NCBI RefSeq assembly: GCF_016888005.1
Contig: NZ_JAFDVE010000031.1
Coordinates: 1-64,000, forward strand
Origin: Phycicoccus sp. CSK15P-2
GTDB taxonomy: Bacteria > Actinomycetota > Actinomycetes > Actinomycetales > Dermatophilaceae
DNA length: 64,000 bases
Direction: 5' to 3'
Part shown: piece by piece, positions 17,869-26,338 of the stretch
Position numbering within the stretch: position 1 is the stretch's first letter
Layout of the letters: the number at the start of each line of letters is the position of its first letter
Position numbers and translations under genes: made by a program
Notes under the pieces: model-generated
Database searches by the model: none
Told to the model about the DNA's origin: nothing
The model's input: the letters and a program-made list of their open reading frames with translations, nothing else

Positions 17869-18747
17869 TCAGACCCTCCGCTCGTGCACGGTCGCGAAGA
17901 GCCCGCCGGGCCGCACGAGGAGGACGACGACGAGCACGAGGAGCGCGGAGAGCGGAACGACCTCCGACCCGACGTACCCGCTGACCAGGCTGAGGGTCAG
18001 CCCGAGCGCGAGGCCCCCGACGACGGCGCCACCCGGGCTGTCGAGCCCGCCGAGGACCGCGGCGACGAAGCCGTACACGACGACCGAGTCCATGTATCCC
18101 GGGTGGACCAGGCCGCCGCCGGCGATGAGGATGCCGGCGAGCGACCCGACGACCGAGGCCAGGGCCCAGCCGAGGGTGAGCATCCGGCCGACCTTGACCC
18201 CCAGCAGGCGGGCGACCTCCGGCCCGAACGCCGCGGCCCGCATCCGCAGCCCGATGTCGGTCCCTCGGAAGAGCGCGACGAGCAGGCCCATGACGACGAG
18301 CACCGCGACCAGGGTGAATATCCCGAAGCCGGTGAGCGGCACGGTGCTGTCGCCCACCTGGAAGCCGCGGATGCCGAAGGGTGCGGGGAAGGACCGGAAC
18401 CGTGCCCCGAAGACGATGGCCGCCAACGAGTGCAGCACGATGAAGAGCCCGAGGGTGAGGATGACGGCGTTGATCTCCGCCTTGCCCTCGACGTGCCGGA
18501 CCACGAGCCGCTCGATGACTGCACCGAGGAGGAAGCCGCTGAGCAGCGCGGCGACGAAGCCCACCCAGTAGGAGGCGCCGGCGTCGATGAGGACCAGGGC
18601 GACGTAGGTGGTCACCATGGCCATCGGGGCCTGGGCGAAGTTCACGATCCGCGTGGAGCGCCAGATCATGACGAGCGCCAGGGCGAAGGCGGCGTACACC
18701 GCGCCGAGCGTCAGCCCGGTCAGCAGGATCGAGAGCAGCTGCTGCAC
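17869..18747 (-). CDS. Branched-chain-type ABC permease, LivH family
   Basis: A 292-residue permease. Family features are LTLGAVYAAFALALVMIWRSTRIVNFAQAP at the N-terminus, RGTDIGLRMRAAAFGPEVARLLGV and the C-terminal LVRPGGLFA. I chose the GTG at 18747, which has GAGAGGA upstream and gives the normal family N-terminus; the open frame upstream belongs to another gene's shadow. It sits between livF and livM in the operon. Confidence 0.92.
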   Translation of the reverse strand: MQQLLSILLTGLTLGAVYAAFALALVMIWRSTRIVNFAQAPMAMVTTYVALVLIDAGASYWVGFVAALLSGFLLGAVIERLVVRHVEGKAEINAVILTLGLFIVLHSLAAIVFGARFRSFPAPFGIRGFQVGDSTVPLTGFGIFTLVAVLVVMGLLVALFRGTDIGLRMRAAAFGPEVARLLGVKVGRMLTLGWALASVVGSLAGILIAGGGLVHPGYMDSVVVYGFVAAVLGGLDSPGGAVVGGLALGLTLSLVSGYVGSEVVPLSALLVLVVVLLVRPGGLFATVHERRV

Positions 18748-18778
18748 GTCGTCGTCCTCTCGGCTCGAAGGTGGCGGG

Positions 18779-19492
18779 TCAGAACCCGAGGTAGGCGTGG
18801 CGGAGCGAGCTGTCGTCGACGAGGGTCCGGGCGTCGTCGTGGACGACCACCTTCCCGAGGTCGAGGACGAGCCCGACGTCCGCGATGGACAGGGCGCTGC
18901 GGGCGTTCTGCTCGACGAGGAGGACGGTGAGTCCCTGCTCGTCGACGAGGCCGCGCAGCAGGTCGAAGATCTGCCCGACGACGCGCGGCGCGAGGCCGAG
19001 GGAGGGCTCGTCGAGCAGGAGGATGCTCGGCTCCGCGAGGAGGGCGCGGGCGATGACGAGCATCTGCCGCTCACCACCGGACAGCGTGTGCGCCACCTGG
19101 TTCGACCGGTCGCCGAGAAGGGGGAAGAGCCCGAAGACACGCTCGAGGCCGAACCGCCGTTCGGTCTGCGGGCGGGCGCCCAGCGAGCCGAGCCGGAGGT
19201 TCTCCTCCACGGTGAGCTGGGCGATGACGCCGCGGCCCTCGGGCACGTGGGCGAGACCGGCGCGGGTCATCTCCTCCGCGGGGGTCGAGAGGAGGTCGGT
19301 GTCGCCGAGGGTGGCGGTGCCACGGGTCGGCGGGACGAGGCCGGAGAGCGTGCGCAGCAGGGTGGTCTTGCCCGCGCCGTTGGCGCCGAGGACGGCGGTG
19401 ACCTTGCCTTCGGGAGCGGTGAACGTCACGCCGTCGAGCGCGCGGACGGCGCCGTAGGTCGTCGTGAGGTCCTGGACGTCGAGCACGGTCAC
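18779..19492 (-). CDS. Branched-chain-type ABC transporter ATPase, LivF family
   Basis: A 237-residue ATPase. Walker A is GANGAGKTTLL, the signature motif is TLSGGERQMLVIARAL, Walker B is ILLLDEPSLGLAP and the H-loop position reads VLLVEQNA, with Gln in place of His as usual in LivF. The C-terminus LRHAYLGF is typical of the family. It overlaps livG by 4 bases. It energises the importer with LivG. Confidence 0.93.
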   Translation of the reverse strand: MTVLDVQDLTTTYGAVRALDGVTFTAPEGKVTAVLGANGAGKTTLLRTLSGLVPPTRGTATLGDTDLLSTPAEEMTRAGLAHVPEGRGVIAQLTVEENLRLGSLGARPQTERRFGLERVFGLFPLLGDRSNQVAHTLSGGERQMLVIARALLAEPSILLLDEPSLGLAPRVVGQIFDLLRGLVDEQGLTVLLVEQNARSALSIADVGLVLDLGKVVVHDDARTLVDDSSLRHAYLGF

Positions 19493-20325
19493 GACCCCGC
19501 CACCGGGTCTGAGGACGCGTCGGCGTGGCTCACCGCGTCGCCGAGGTAGGCGGCGACGACCGCCTCGTCCTCGCGCACCTCGTCGGGTGTGCCCCGGGCG
19601 ATGAGCCGTCCGAAGTCGAGGACCGCGATGTCGTCACAGACGCTCATCACGAGGTCCATGTGGTGCTCGACGAGCATCACGGCCATCCGGTCGGTGAGCC
19701 CGCGGACCAGCTCGCCGAGCTCGGCCATCTCGTCGCTCGACAGACCGGACGCCGGCTCGTCGAGGAGCAGCAGCTCGGGCTCGACGACGAGCGCCCGGGC
19801 CAGGGCGACCTTCTTGCGGATGGCGTAGGGCAGGCTGCCGGGGTACCGGGGCGCGTGCTCGGCGATGCCGAGCTCCGCGAGGGCGGCCATCGACCGCTCG
19901 CGCAGGGCCGTCTCCTCGCGGGTGCTGCCCGGCAGGGCGAGCAGCCCGGACCAGAAGCCGGCGCGGGCGTGCCGGTCGGCGCCGACGGTGACGTTCTCGA
20001 GGACGGTCATCCGCTCGAACAGGCCGAGGCCCTGCAGGGTGCGCGAGATGCCGAGACCTGCGAGGTCGTGCGGACGCAGCCGGGACAGCTGCTCGCCCTT
20101 CCAGGTGATGCGCCCCTCGCCCGGGCGCTGGAAGCCGCACGCGACGTTGAACAGCGTGGTCTTGCCCGCGCCGTTGGGGCCGATGACGCCGAGCACCCGG
20201 CCCTCGCTGATGTCGAGGCTGACCTCCGAGAGGGCGGTGATTCCGCCGAATCGCACCGTGACGCCCTCGAGCCCGAGCAGCGCACGACCGGTGTCGTGCT
20301 GCGCTTCGGCATGGACAGCCGTCAC
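19489..20325 (-). CDS. Branched-chain-type ABC transporter ATPase, LivG family
   Basis: A 278-residue ATPase and the first gene of the seven-gene leftward operon. Walker A is GPNGAGKTTLFNV, Walker B LLLLDEPASGLS and the switch His is in VMLVEHHMDLVM. The segment before Walker B reads LPYAIRKKVALARALVVEPE, with YAIRKK replacing the usual LSxGQ signature, so the signature motif is degenerate. The extended insert of about 30 residues between Walker A and signature is normal for LivG. Confidence 0.92.
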   Translation of the reverse strand: MTAVHAEAQHDTGRALLGLEGVTVRFGGITALSEVSLDISEGRVLGVIGPNGAGKTTLFNVACGFQRPGEGRITWKGEQLSRLRPHDLAGLGISRTLQGLGLFERMTVLENVTVGADRHARAGFWSGLLALPGSTREETALRERSMAALAELGIAEHAPRYPGSLPYAIRKKVALARALVVEPELLLLDEPASGLSSDEMAELGELVRGLTDRMAVMLVEHHMDLVMSVCDDIAVLDFGRLIARGTPDEVREDEAVVAAYLGDAVSHADASSDPVAGS

Positions 20326-20374
20326 GGTGGCTCCTCATCGTCGGGGACCCCAGGGGCCCCAGCCTGGACGGAGT

Positions 20375-20407
20375 GCACAAACCGGCGATATGGGCGCGCA
20401 GCACAAA
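20375..20407. promoter_or_regulatory. Direct repeat between livG and PucR, possible operator
   Basis: GCACAAA occurs at 20375-20381 and again at 20401-20407, 26 bases apart, in the only gap between the divergent livG and PucR genes. The spacing and location would suit a regulator binding on one face of the helix. No direct evidence of function. Confidence 0.3.
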
Positions 20408-20480
20408 ATCACTGGTGCGCTCCGCCGTGTTCGTGCCACCCGGGCTGACAAGCACTGTGCTCGGATGCCACCCTGTGGCC

Positions 20481-21749
20481 ATGCCCACCCCGGGAGCGTC
20501 CGGACTCGTCTCCCCTCCCCCCGGCACCGGCGTGCTCGCCGAGGAGCAGCTGGAGCAAGCGCTGCGGCGTGCCTGGGGCGCGTTGCTCCCGCAGGCGGAC
20601 GCCATCTCCGACGCCATCACCGCGGCGATCTTCGAGAAGGACCCGGAGTGGTACGAGGGGGCGCCCGAGAACATGCTGGCGGACGTCCGCCGCAGCACGC
20701 GCGAGCACGTCCGTGGCGGGCTGCTGACGATGTCCGGACGGCCCGACGCCGAGCACCGGGTCACCGAGGTCTGGCGGCAGACCGGCCGCCGGCGAGCCCG
20801 TCAGGGGGTCCCCCTCGAGCTCGTGCTCAACGCGTACACGCTGGGCAGCCGGGTGCTCTGGGAGGCGCTGCTGGAGCTCGGCCCGCGCAGCGAGCTCGGC
20901 CTGGACGACCACGTGCTCAACGTCGCCGGGCAACGGCTGTGGCACTCCCTGCACGTGCAGAACGCCGTGCTCATCGACGCGCACCGGCGCGAGAGCGCCC
21001 GGCTCGTCCGGCGCGACCTGCACCGGCAGGCGGGGTACCTCGACGGGCTCATCGACGGCCGCGGAGCGGACCCGGCGTTCGCCGCCGAGGCGGCCGAGAC
21101 CCTCGGGGTCGCGACGGACGAAGCCCTCGCCTGCGTGGCGGCGACGGTCGAGGAGTCCCTCGGCGAGCCGCTGCGCTCGCCCGACGACCGGCTCGAACGG
21201 GCCGGACGGACATCGGCCTGGTACGTGCGCGGCGGGGTCCAGGTGGGTCTGGTGCCGATGGGCGGCCTCGGCTGCGGCGAGCTCGTCGAGCTGCTGCGGC
21301 CGGCGGCCACCGGCCGGGTCGGCGTGGCGCTGGCCGCGGACGGGCTGCGCGGGTTCGGCAGCGCCTACCAGCTGGCGGTGCGAGCCGCGCAGACCCTTCC
21401 CCGCGGATGCGCCGACGTCGTCGCCGTCAACGACCGCCTTCCCGAGGTGCTGCTCAGTGCCAACCCCGACATCACGTCCCTGCTCGTGGAGGAGTCCATC
21501 GGCCCGCTGCTCAGCCAGCCCGAGGGACACCGTGAGGTGCTGCTCGACACCCTCGCCGCACTCCTCCGGTGCAACGTGTCGCACTCGCGCGCCGCCGAGG
21601 AGCTGTTCTGCCACCGCAACACGGTCATCTACCGGCAGAAGCAGATCGAGCAGCTCACCGGACGCGACCTCCACGTGGCCCGCGACCGCCTGCTGCTCGC
21701 TCTCGGGCTGATGTCCACCGGCCGGTCGGTACGTCCTGCACGGGGCTGA
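20481..21749 (+). CDS. PucR-family helix-turn-helix regulator
   Basis: A 422-residue activator-type regulator. The C-terminal PucR DNA-binding domain is clear: VLLDTLAALLRCNVSHSRAAEELFCHRNTVIYRQKQIEQLTG. The central part is a GGDEF-like/RsbRD-type sensor region with RRRARQGVPLELVLNAYTLG. It is transcribed divergently from the liv/acyl-CoA operon, which it probably controls in response to the transported acid. The start at 20481 lacks a strong ribosome site, so a nearby alternative start is possible. Confidence 0.87.
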   Translation: MPTPGASGLVSPPPGTGVLAEEQLEQALRRAWGALLPQADAISDAITAAIFEKDPEWYEGAPENMLADVRRSTREHVRGGLLTMSGRPDAEHRVTEVWRQTGRRRARQGVPLELVLNAYTLGSRVLWEALLELGPRSELGLDDHVLNVAGQRLWHSLHVQNAVLIDAHRRESARLVRRDLHRQAGYLDGLIDGRGADPAFAAEAAETLGVATDEALACVAATVEESLGEPLRSPDDRLERAGRTSAWYVRGGVQVGLVPMGGLGCGELVELLRPAATGRVGVALAADGLRGFGSAYQLAVRAAQTLPRGCADVVAVNDRLPEVLLSANPDITSLLVEESIGPLLSQPEGHREVLLDTLAALLRCNVSHSRAAEELFCHRNTVIYRQKQIEQLTGRDLHVARDRLLLALGLMSTGRSVRPARG

Positions 21750-21989
21750 GTCGCACCCGAGGGTCGTCGGCCCGAGCCGGGCCGGCTGGTCACTCGCGCG
21801 GCACCACCGGCCGTGGAGGGGCCGGTCCTGCGCACCAGCCCCCGGTGTGTCGCCTGCCCATCCTGGCGTACCACCCTGCACGTCCGCCCGCGCCGCCACG
21901 GGCCTTGCCGAAGCGCGCGCGCCTCGGGACACTGGTCGCGGCGGTCGGCGGCACCAGCCACGGGGACGCCTCTCGAGGAAGGCCACACG

Positions 21990-23165
21990 ATGACGGACGC
22001 AGCCATCCAGCTGTTGGTGGGCACGACGAAGGGAGCCTTCGTCGTCGAGGGGGACGCCGGGCGCACGCAGTGGTCGGTCCGCGGGCCGTACTGCGACGGC
22101 TGGCCGGTCAACCACATGGTCGGCGACCCACGGACGGGGACGATCTGGGCCGGCGGCGGCGGTGAGTGGTCCGGCGCAGGGGTCTGGCGCTCGGCTGACG
22201 GCGGGCACTCCTGGGAGGTCACCAAGCTGACCACGGGGCAGGTCGACGAGTGGGCCGCGAACGACCCCGACTTCGCGGCGATGGTCGGCTGGGAGGAGGG
22301 TGGCGCGCCCTTCGGGGACCAGTTCGGCCAGGTGTGGTCGCTCGTCCGCGTCGGAGACCGGCTCTACGCCGGGACCAAGCCCGCGATGCTGCTGGTCAGC
22401 GACGACGACGGCCGGACGTGGGAGACGGTCAAGGGGCTCACCGACCATCCGTCCCGCGAGGAGTGGGGCCCGGGCGCGGCCGGGCTCACGTTGCACACCA
22501 TCGTCGCCGACCCGGAGGACCCGGACCGGATGTGGGTCGGCATCTCGGCCGCCGGGGTGTTCGTCACGACCGACGGCGGCGTCACGTGGGAGCGCTGCAA
22601 CGACCTCGCCGACCCGGCCGAGGGTGGCGGCGCGAGCCATCCGGCCGGCCCCTCCGACGGGCAGGTCGGGATGTGCGTCCACCACGTCGAGCACGCCGGG
22701 GGCGACGTGCTCTACCAGCAGAACCACTACGGGGTGTGGCGCTCCGACGACGCCGGGGGGACCTGGCACGGCATCGGCGAGGGGTTGCCGTCCACGTTCG
22801 GGTTCCCGCTGTGGACGCACCCGCGCGACGAGCGGACGCTCTGGACGCTACCGCTCAACGGCGACATGGAGGGGCGGTACCCGCCGGACGCCTCGGCGGC
22901 CGTGTGGCGCTCCCGCGACGGCGGGACCACCTGGGAGGCCCAGCGGGAGGGCCTGCCGCAGGAGTCCTGCTACTTCACGGTGCTCCGCCAGGCGATGACC
23001 GGCGACCGGCGGGACCCCGCGGGCGTCTACTTCGGGACGAACACCGGCTCGGTGTTCGCCAGCACCGACGAAGGCGAGACGTGGGTGGAGGTCGCGCGGC
23101 ACCTGCCGACTGTCCTGTCCGTCGACGTCCTCGAGCCGGCTCCGGCCGCGGCCGCCGGCTCGTAG
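21990..23165 (+). CDS. BNR/Asp-box beta-propeller protein (sialidase-like fold)
   Basis: A 391-residue protein with six Asp-box repeats (SADGGHSW, SDDDGRTW, TTDGGVTW, SDDAGGTW, SRDGGTTW, STDEGETW) spread along its length, so a six- or seven-bladed propeller is expected. No signal peptide is seen and the Arg triad and FRIP motif of true sialidases are absent, so it is likely a cytosolic protein of unknown ligand. The ATG at 21990 has GAGGAAGG 9 bases upstream. The next gene starts 9 bases after its stop. Confidence 0.8.
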   Translation: MTDAAIQLLVGTTKGAFVVEGDAGRTQWSVRGPYCDGWPVNHMVGDPRTGTIWAGGGGEWSGAGVWRSADGGHSWEVTKLTTGQVDEWAANDPDFAAMVGWEEGGAPFGDQFGQVWSLVRVGDRLYAGTKPAMLLVSDDDGRTWETVKGLTDHPSREEWGPGAAGLTLHTIVADPEDPDRMWVGISAAGVFVTTDGGVTWERCNDLADPAEGGGASHPAGPSDGQVGMCVHHVEHAGGDVLYQQNHYGVWRSDDAGGTWHGIGEGLPSTFGFPLWTHPRDERTLWTLPLNGDMEGRYPPDASAAVWRSRDGGTTWEAQREGLPQESCYFTVLRQAMTGDRRDPAGVYFGTNTGSVFASTDEGETWVEVARHLPTVLSVDVLEPAPAAAAGS

Positions 23166-23174
23166 GCTGACGGC

Positions 23175-23729
23175 ATGGCGACGAAGACCGCGGCAGGAAC
23201 GACCGTCGAGTTCAGCGGGGCCGTCGAGGTGCTCGGCCCGGTGACGCTCGTGCGGCTGCCGGACGACGCGAGCGCCGCGCTGCCCTCCCGGGGGCAGGTG
23301 GCGGTGCACGGGTCCTTCGCGGGCAGGGAGCTCGCCACGGTCGTCGAGCCCGACGGGCGGCGCGGTCACTGGCTGCGCGTCCAGGACACGCTGGCCTCCG
23401 CGGCAGGGGTCGAGGAGGGCGACCCGGTCGAGGTCACCCTCGTCGTCGCCGAGGAGTGGCCCGAGCCCGAGGTACCGGACGACCTCGCTGCGGCACTGGG
23501 TTCCGCACCCCAGGCGATCCGGGAGGTCTGGGAGGACATCACGCCGATGGCCCGGTGGGAGTGGGTGCGCTGGGTCGGGGCGACGAAGAACGCGGACACG
23601 CGAGCCAAGCGGGTCCGGGTCAGCCTCGACAAGATGGACCACGGCAAGCGGCGGCCCTGCTGCTTCGACCTCTCCTCCTGCACGGACCCGGACGTCATGC
23701 GCAGCGGCAAGCTCCCCGAGCCGTCCTGA
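23175..23729 (+). CDS. YdeI/OmdA family protein with DUF1905 N-terminus
   Basis: A 184-residue two-domain protein. Residues 1 to about 95 match DUF1905 (VEFSGAVEV, GPVTLVRLP, GSFAGRELATV). The C-terminal part matches the OmdA/YdeI domain (MARWEWVRWVGATKNADTRAKRVRVSLDKM). It ends with an unusual GKRRPCCFDLSSCTD tail with two adjacent cysteines. The family has been linked to bacteriocin or peptide protection, but the function is not settled. It is probably co-transcribed with the BNR gene. Confidence 0.8.
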   Translation: MATKTAAGTTVEFSGAVEVLGPVTLVRLPDDASAALPSRGQVAVHGSFAGRELATVVEPDGRRGHWLRVQDTLASAAGVEEGDPVEVTLVVAEEWPEPEVPDDLAAALGSAPQAIREVWEDITPMARWEWVRWVGATKNADTRAKRVRVSLDKMDHGKRRPCCFDLSSCTDPDVMRSGKLPEPS

Positions 23730-23823
23730 CTCCGGGCCCCGGCGCGCACAGCGGACGCGGGTCGTCCGGTTCTTCTCCTACGGTCTCCGGGAAGCCAGCG
23801 GAAGAGACCCCGGAGGAGCAGAC

Positions 23824-24498
23824 ATGACGGACACGGAGCGGCTCAGCTTCGAGGAGGTCCGGGAGGCCGGGCCGGACGACTGGCGGCAGATCATCGGGCG
23901 GCTGAAGGCCCGCTACCGGACCGCCGACTTCGCGTCCGGGGTCGCGCTCGTCCACGAGATCGGGAAGGTGACGGACGCCGGCCGCCGGCCCGAGGTCGTC
24001 CTCACGGACGCCGACGTCGTCGTGGCCCTGCCCGGCGCGAGCGACGCCGGCGTCACCCGCACCGACCTCGAGGCTGCGGCGCGGATCAGCGAGGCGGCGG
24101 CCCGGCTCGGAGCGTCGGCGGACCCCGGCGGGATCACCCAGCTCGAGCTCGGCCTGGACACCACGCACGGCGAGGAGCTGGCGCCGGTGTACGCGGCCCT
24201 GCTCGGCTCGGAGGTCGTGCAGGGCGAGCCGGTGGACCGCACGGGCCAGGTTCCGACCCTGTGGTGGCAGGGCCCGCCCGACGGCGACGCCGGGCCGCCG
24301 CTGCCGGAGCCCACCGTCCCTCAGCGCTGGCACGCCGACGTGTGGGTCGCGACGGACGAGGGCGAGCGCCGTGTGGCCGCCGTGCTCGAGGCCGGCGGCC
24401 GGCTCGTCAGCGACGCGGCCGCGCCGTCCTACTGGGTCGTCGAGGACGCCGATGGGAACCGGTCCTGCGTCTGCACCGTCGCCGACCGCGGTCGATGA
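23824..24498 (+). CDS. Pterin dehydratase-like/VOC two-domain protein
   Basis: A 224-residue protein. Residues 20-100 look like a pterin-4a-carbinolamine dehydratase fold (DWRQIIGRLKARYRTADFASGVALVHEI, then VTRTDLEAAARISEAAARLG), but the catalytic His pair is replaced by RRPEVVL. Residues 118-220 are a VOC/glyoxalase-like half (ITQLELGLDTTHGEELAPVYAALLG, WHADVWVA, YWVVEDADGNRSCVCT). This pair of domains is common in actinobacterial proteins of unknown function. Catalytic pterin dehydratase activity is unlikely. Confidence 0.75.
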   Translation: MTDTERLSFEEVREAGPDDWRQIIGRLKARYRTADFASGVALVHEIGKVTDAGRRPEVVLTDADVVVALPGASDAGVTRTDLEAAARISEAAARLGASADPGGITQLELGLDTTHGEELAPVYAALLGSEVVQGEPVDRTGQVPTLWWQGPPDGDAGPPLPEPTVPQRWHADVWVATDEGERRVAAVLEAGGRLVSDAAAPSYWVVEDADGNRSCVCTVADRGR

Positions 24499-24522
24499 CC
24501 GTCGACCACCTTCCGCGCGGCG

Positions 24523-25572
24523 TCAGGGGCGGAGCATCACCTTGATCGCCTCGCGGCCGTCCATCGCGGCGTAGCCGGCGGGGGTCTCCTCGAGCGAGAG
24601 CGTGCGGTCGAAGACCCGGCCCGGGTCGACGCTGCCGTCGAGCACGCCCGGCAGCAGCTGCTCGATGTACGCGCGCACCGGCGCGACCCCGCCCGTGAGG
24701 GTGACGTTGGGCCCGAACAGGACCCGCCCGACCGGGCCGTCCGAGTACTGCGGTACCCCGACCCGGCTGATCGTGCCGCCGGGGCGGACCACCCCGAGCG
24801 CCTGCTCGTAGGCGGGCAGGTGCCCGACGCACTCGAGGACCACCGGGCTGCCGCCGTCGGTGAGCTCCTTGACGGCAGCGATGCCCTCGTCCCCTCGCTC
24901 GGCGACGACGTCGGTGGCGCCGTACTCGCGGCCGAGGTCGGTACGTGCCTCGTGGCGCCCCATGAGGACGATGCGCCCGGCGCCCTGCTGGCGGGCGGAC
25001 AGCACGGCCAGCAGGCCGACCGCGCCGTCCCCGATGACCGTCACGGTGCTGCCCTCGGTGACACCGCCGGTCCGCGCGGCGTGCCAGCCGGTGCCGTAGA
25101 CGTCCGAGAGGGTGAGGAGCGAGGCGAGCATCCGCTCGTCGGTGTCGTCGCCGACGCCGGGGACCGGGACGAGGGTGCCGTCGGCGAGAGGGACGAGCAT
25201 CGCCTCGGACTGGCCGCCGGGAGTGCCGAGGCCGTCGAGGTCGCCCCACCAGCCGCCGTTCACGCAGGACGTGTGCAGACCCGCACTGCAGAACTCGCAG
25301 TGGCCGCACGAGATGAGGAAGGGCGCGATGACGAAGTCGCCGGGGCGCACGGTGCGCACCTCGTCGCCGACCTCCTCGACGACGCCGACGAACTCGTGGC
25401 CGATGGGCTTGCCGCCCTCGACCGGCTCGGCGTTGTGGAACGGGTGGAGGTCACTGCCGCAGATGCACGACCGGACGACGCGCACCAGGGCGTCGGTGGG
25501 GCGGCGCAGGGTGGGGTCGGGGGCGTCGACGACGCGCACGTCGCCGGCGCCGAAGATATAGGTGGCTCGCAT
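24523..25572 (-). CDS. Zinc-dependent alcohol dehydrogenase (MDR superfamily)
   Basis: A 349-residue NAD(P)-dependent dehydrogenase. The catalytic zinc site is formed by Cys in CICGSDLHPF and GHEFVG, and the structural zinc lobe has all four cysteines (CGHCEFCSAGLHTSC). The cofactor-binding motif is VIGDGAVGLLAV. The whole protein has the usual family length. It converges on the VOC gene. The native substrate is not predictable. Confidence 0.93.
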   Translation of the reverse strand: MRATYIFGAGDVRVVDAPDPTLRRPTDALVRVVRSCICGSDLHPFHNAEPVEGGKPIGHEFVGVVEEVGDEVRTVRPGDFVIAPFLISCGHCEFCSAGLHTSCVNGGWWGDLDGLGTPGGQSEAMLVPLADGTLVPVPGVGDDTDERMLASLLTLSDVYGTGWHAARTGGVTEGSTVTVIGDGAVGLLAVLSARQQGAGRIVLMGRHEARTDLGREYGATDVVAERGDEGIAAVKELTDGGSPVVLECVGHLPAYEQALGVVRPGGTISRVGVPQYSDGPVGRVLFGPNVTLTGGVAPVRAYIEQLLPGVLDGSVDPGRVFDRTLSLEETPAGYAAMDGREAIKVMLRP

Positions 25573-25623
25573 GCCCCCATCCCACACCGTGCCGTGCGCT
25601 CCCCGCGAGTCGGGCCGCCCCAC

Positions 25624-25691
25624 CTTTCTCGCCTGATGCCGGAACCTCCGGTCACGCACCGGATACTTCGGGGTGCGTGACCGGAGGTTCC
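25624..25691. repeat. Palindromic repeat element with conserved flank
   Basis: Perfect 20-base arms at 25641-25660 and 25672-25691 enclose an 11-base loop. A conserved flank at 25624-25640 precedes it. The 26 bases 25624-25649 recur exactly, inverted, at 41055-41080 within the helicase gene, where a diverged copy of the palindrome accompanies them. Intergenic position here could also serve as a terminator. Confidence 0.7.
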
Positions 25692-25734
25692 CGCCTGGAG
25701 CCGGTGCCTGCACTCACCCGTCGGCTCGGCCCGG

Positions 25735-25956
25735 TCATCCGGTGGTGACGCGCTCGATCCGGGTCCAGCCCTTCCGTCCGCGCGCCTCGAGGATGGCCAG
25801 GAGCCGCGGCGCTGCCGGCGCCGCCTGGCTCGTGGTGGCGTCCATGAGCCGGACGAAGGGGTCGTCCAGCCCCTCCTCCGACCCCAGCTCCCCGGCCTCG
25901 AGGGCCCGCTGTATGAGCCGCTCCAGGACGTCGGCGAGTGGCCGTGGGTGCGCCAT
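25735..25956 (-). CDS. Small hypothetical protein
   Basis: A possible 73-residue helical protein (MAHPRPLADVLERLIQRALE at its start, ending ILEARGRKGWTRIERVTTG). I do not recognise a family. The composition is plausible for a real protein, but there is no ribosome site before the ATG at 25956. It lies between the alcohol dehydrogenase and the DUF3618 gene on the same strand. Confidence 0.35.
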   Translation of the reverse strand: MAHPRPLADVLERLIQRALEAGELGSEEGLDDPFVRLMDATTSQAAPAAPRLLAILEARGRKGWTRIERVTTG

Positions 25957-26044
25957 GAGCGTGGAGGGTTGACGCAGCGTCCAGGTCAAGCGCCGGTCTG
26001 GGCGTGCTGTCGGCGCAGGTGCGTGCCCCCGCCGACGGAGTGGC

Positions 26045-26338
26045 TCAGCGCCGGCGGCGGACCACCACCACGACGACGGCCGTGAGGGCCGCGACGACCG
26101 CGGCGCCGACGGCCGAGGCCGCGAGCGTGGGGCGGCCGTGGTCGTCCGTCGCGGCGTCCTGCACGCCACGCAGCCGCTGCTGGGTGCGGCTCTTGACGTC
26201 GAGCTTGGCGCCGAGGGCGTCGATGGTGGCCGCGAGGTCCTCGCGCGTCTCCTCGACGTGCGCCTCGAGCTGTGCGGGGTCCGAGGGGTCGGGTACCGCC
26301 TGCGGGGTCCGGGGCCCGTCCGGGGTGGTCGCGCTCAT
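26045..26338 (-). CDS. DUF3618 single-span membrane protein
   Basis: A 97-residue protein. The central motif QLEAHVEETREDLAATIDALGAKLDVKSR is the DUF3618 signature, followed by one transmembrane helix (VGAAVVAALTAVVVVVV) and an RRRR stop. Its start overlaps the end of the holin-like gene (ATGA). DUF3618, phage_holin_3_6 and YtxH genes co-occur in many actinobacteria, probably in envelope or stress biology; no mechanism is known. Confidence 0.85.
   Translation of the reverse strand: MSATTPDGPRTPQAVPDPSDPAQLEAHVEETREDLAATIDALGAKLDVKSRTQQRLRGVQDAATDDHGRPTLAASAVGAAVVAALTAVVVVVVRRRR

Noticed and set aside
20409-22820. Minus-strand open frame of about 800 codons opposite the PucR and BNR genes
   Set aside because: Antisense shadow with repetitive Arg/Asp/Pro composition and no recognisable fold.
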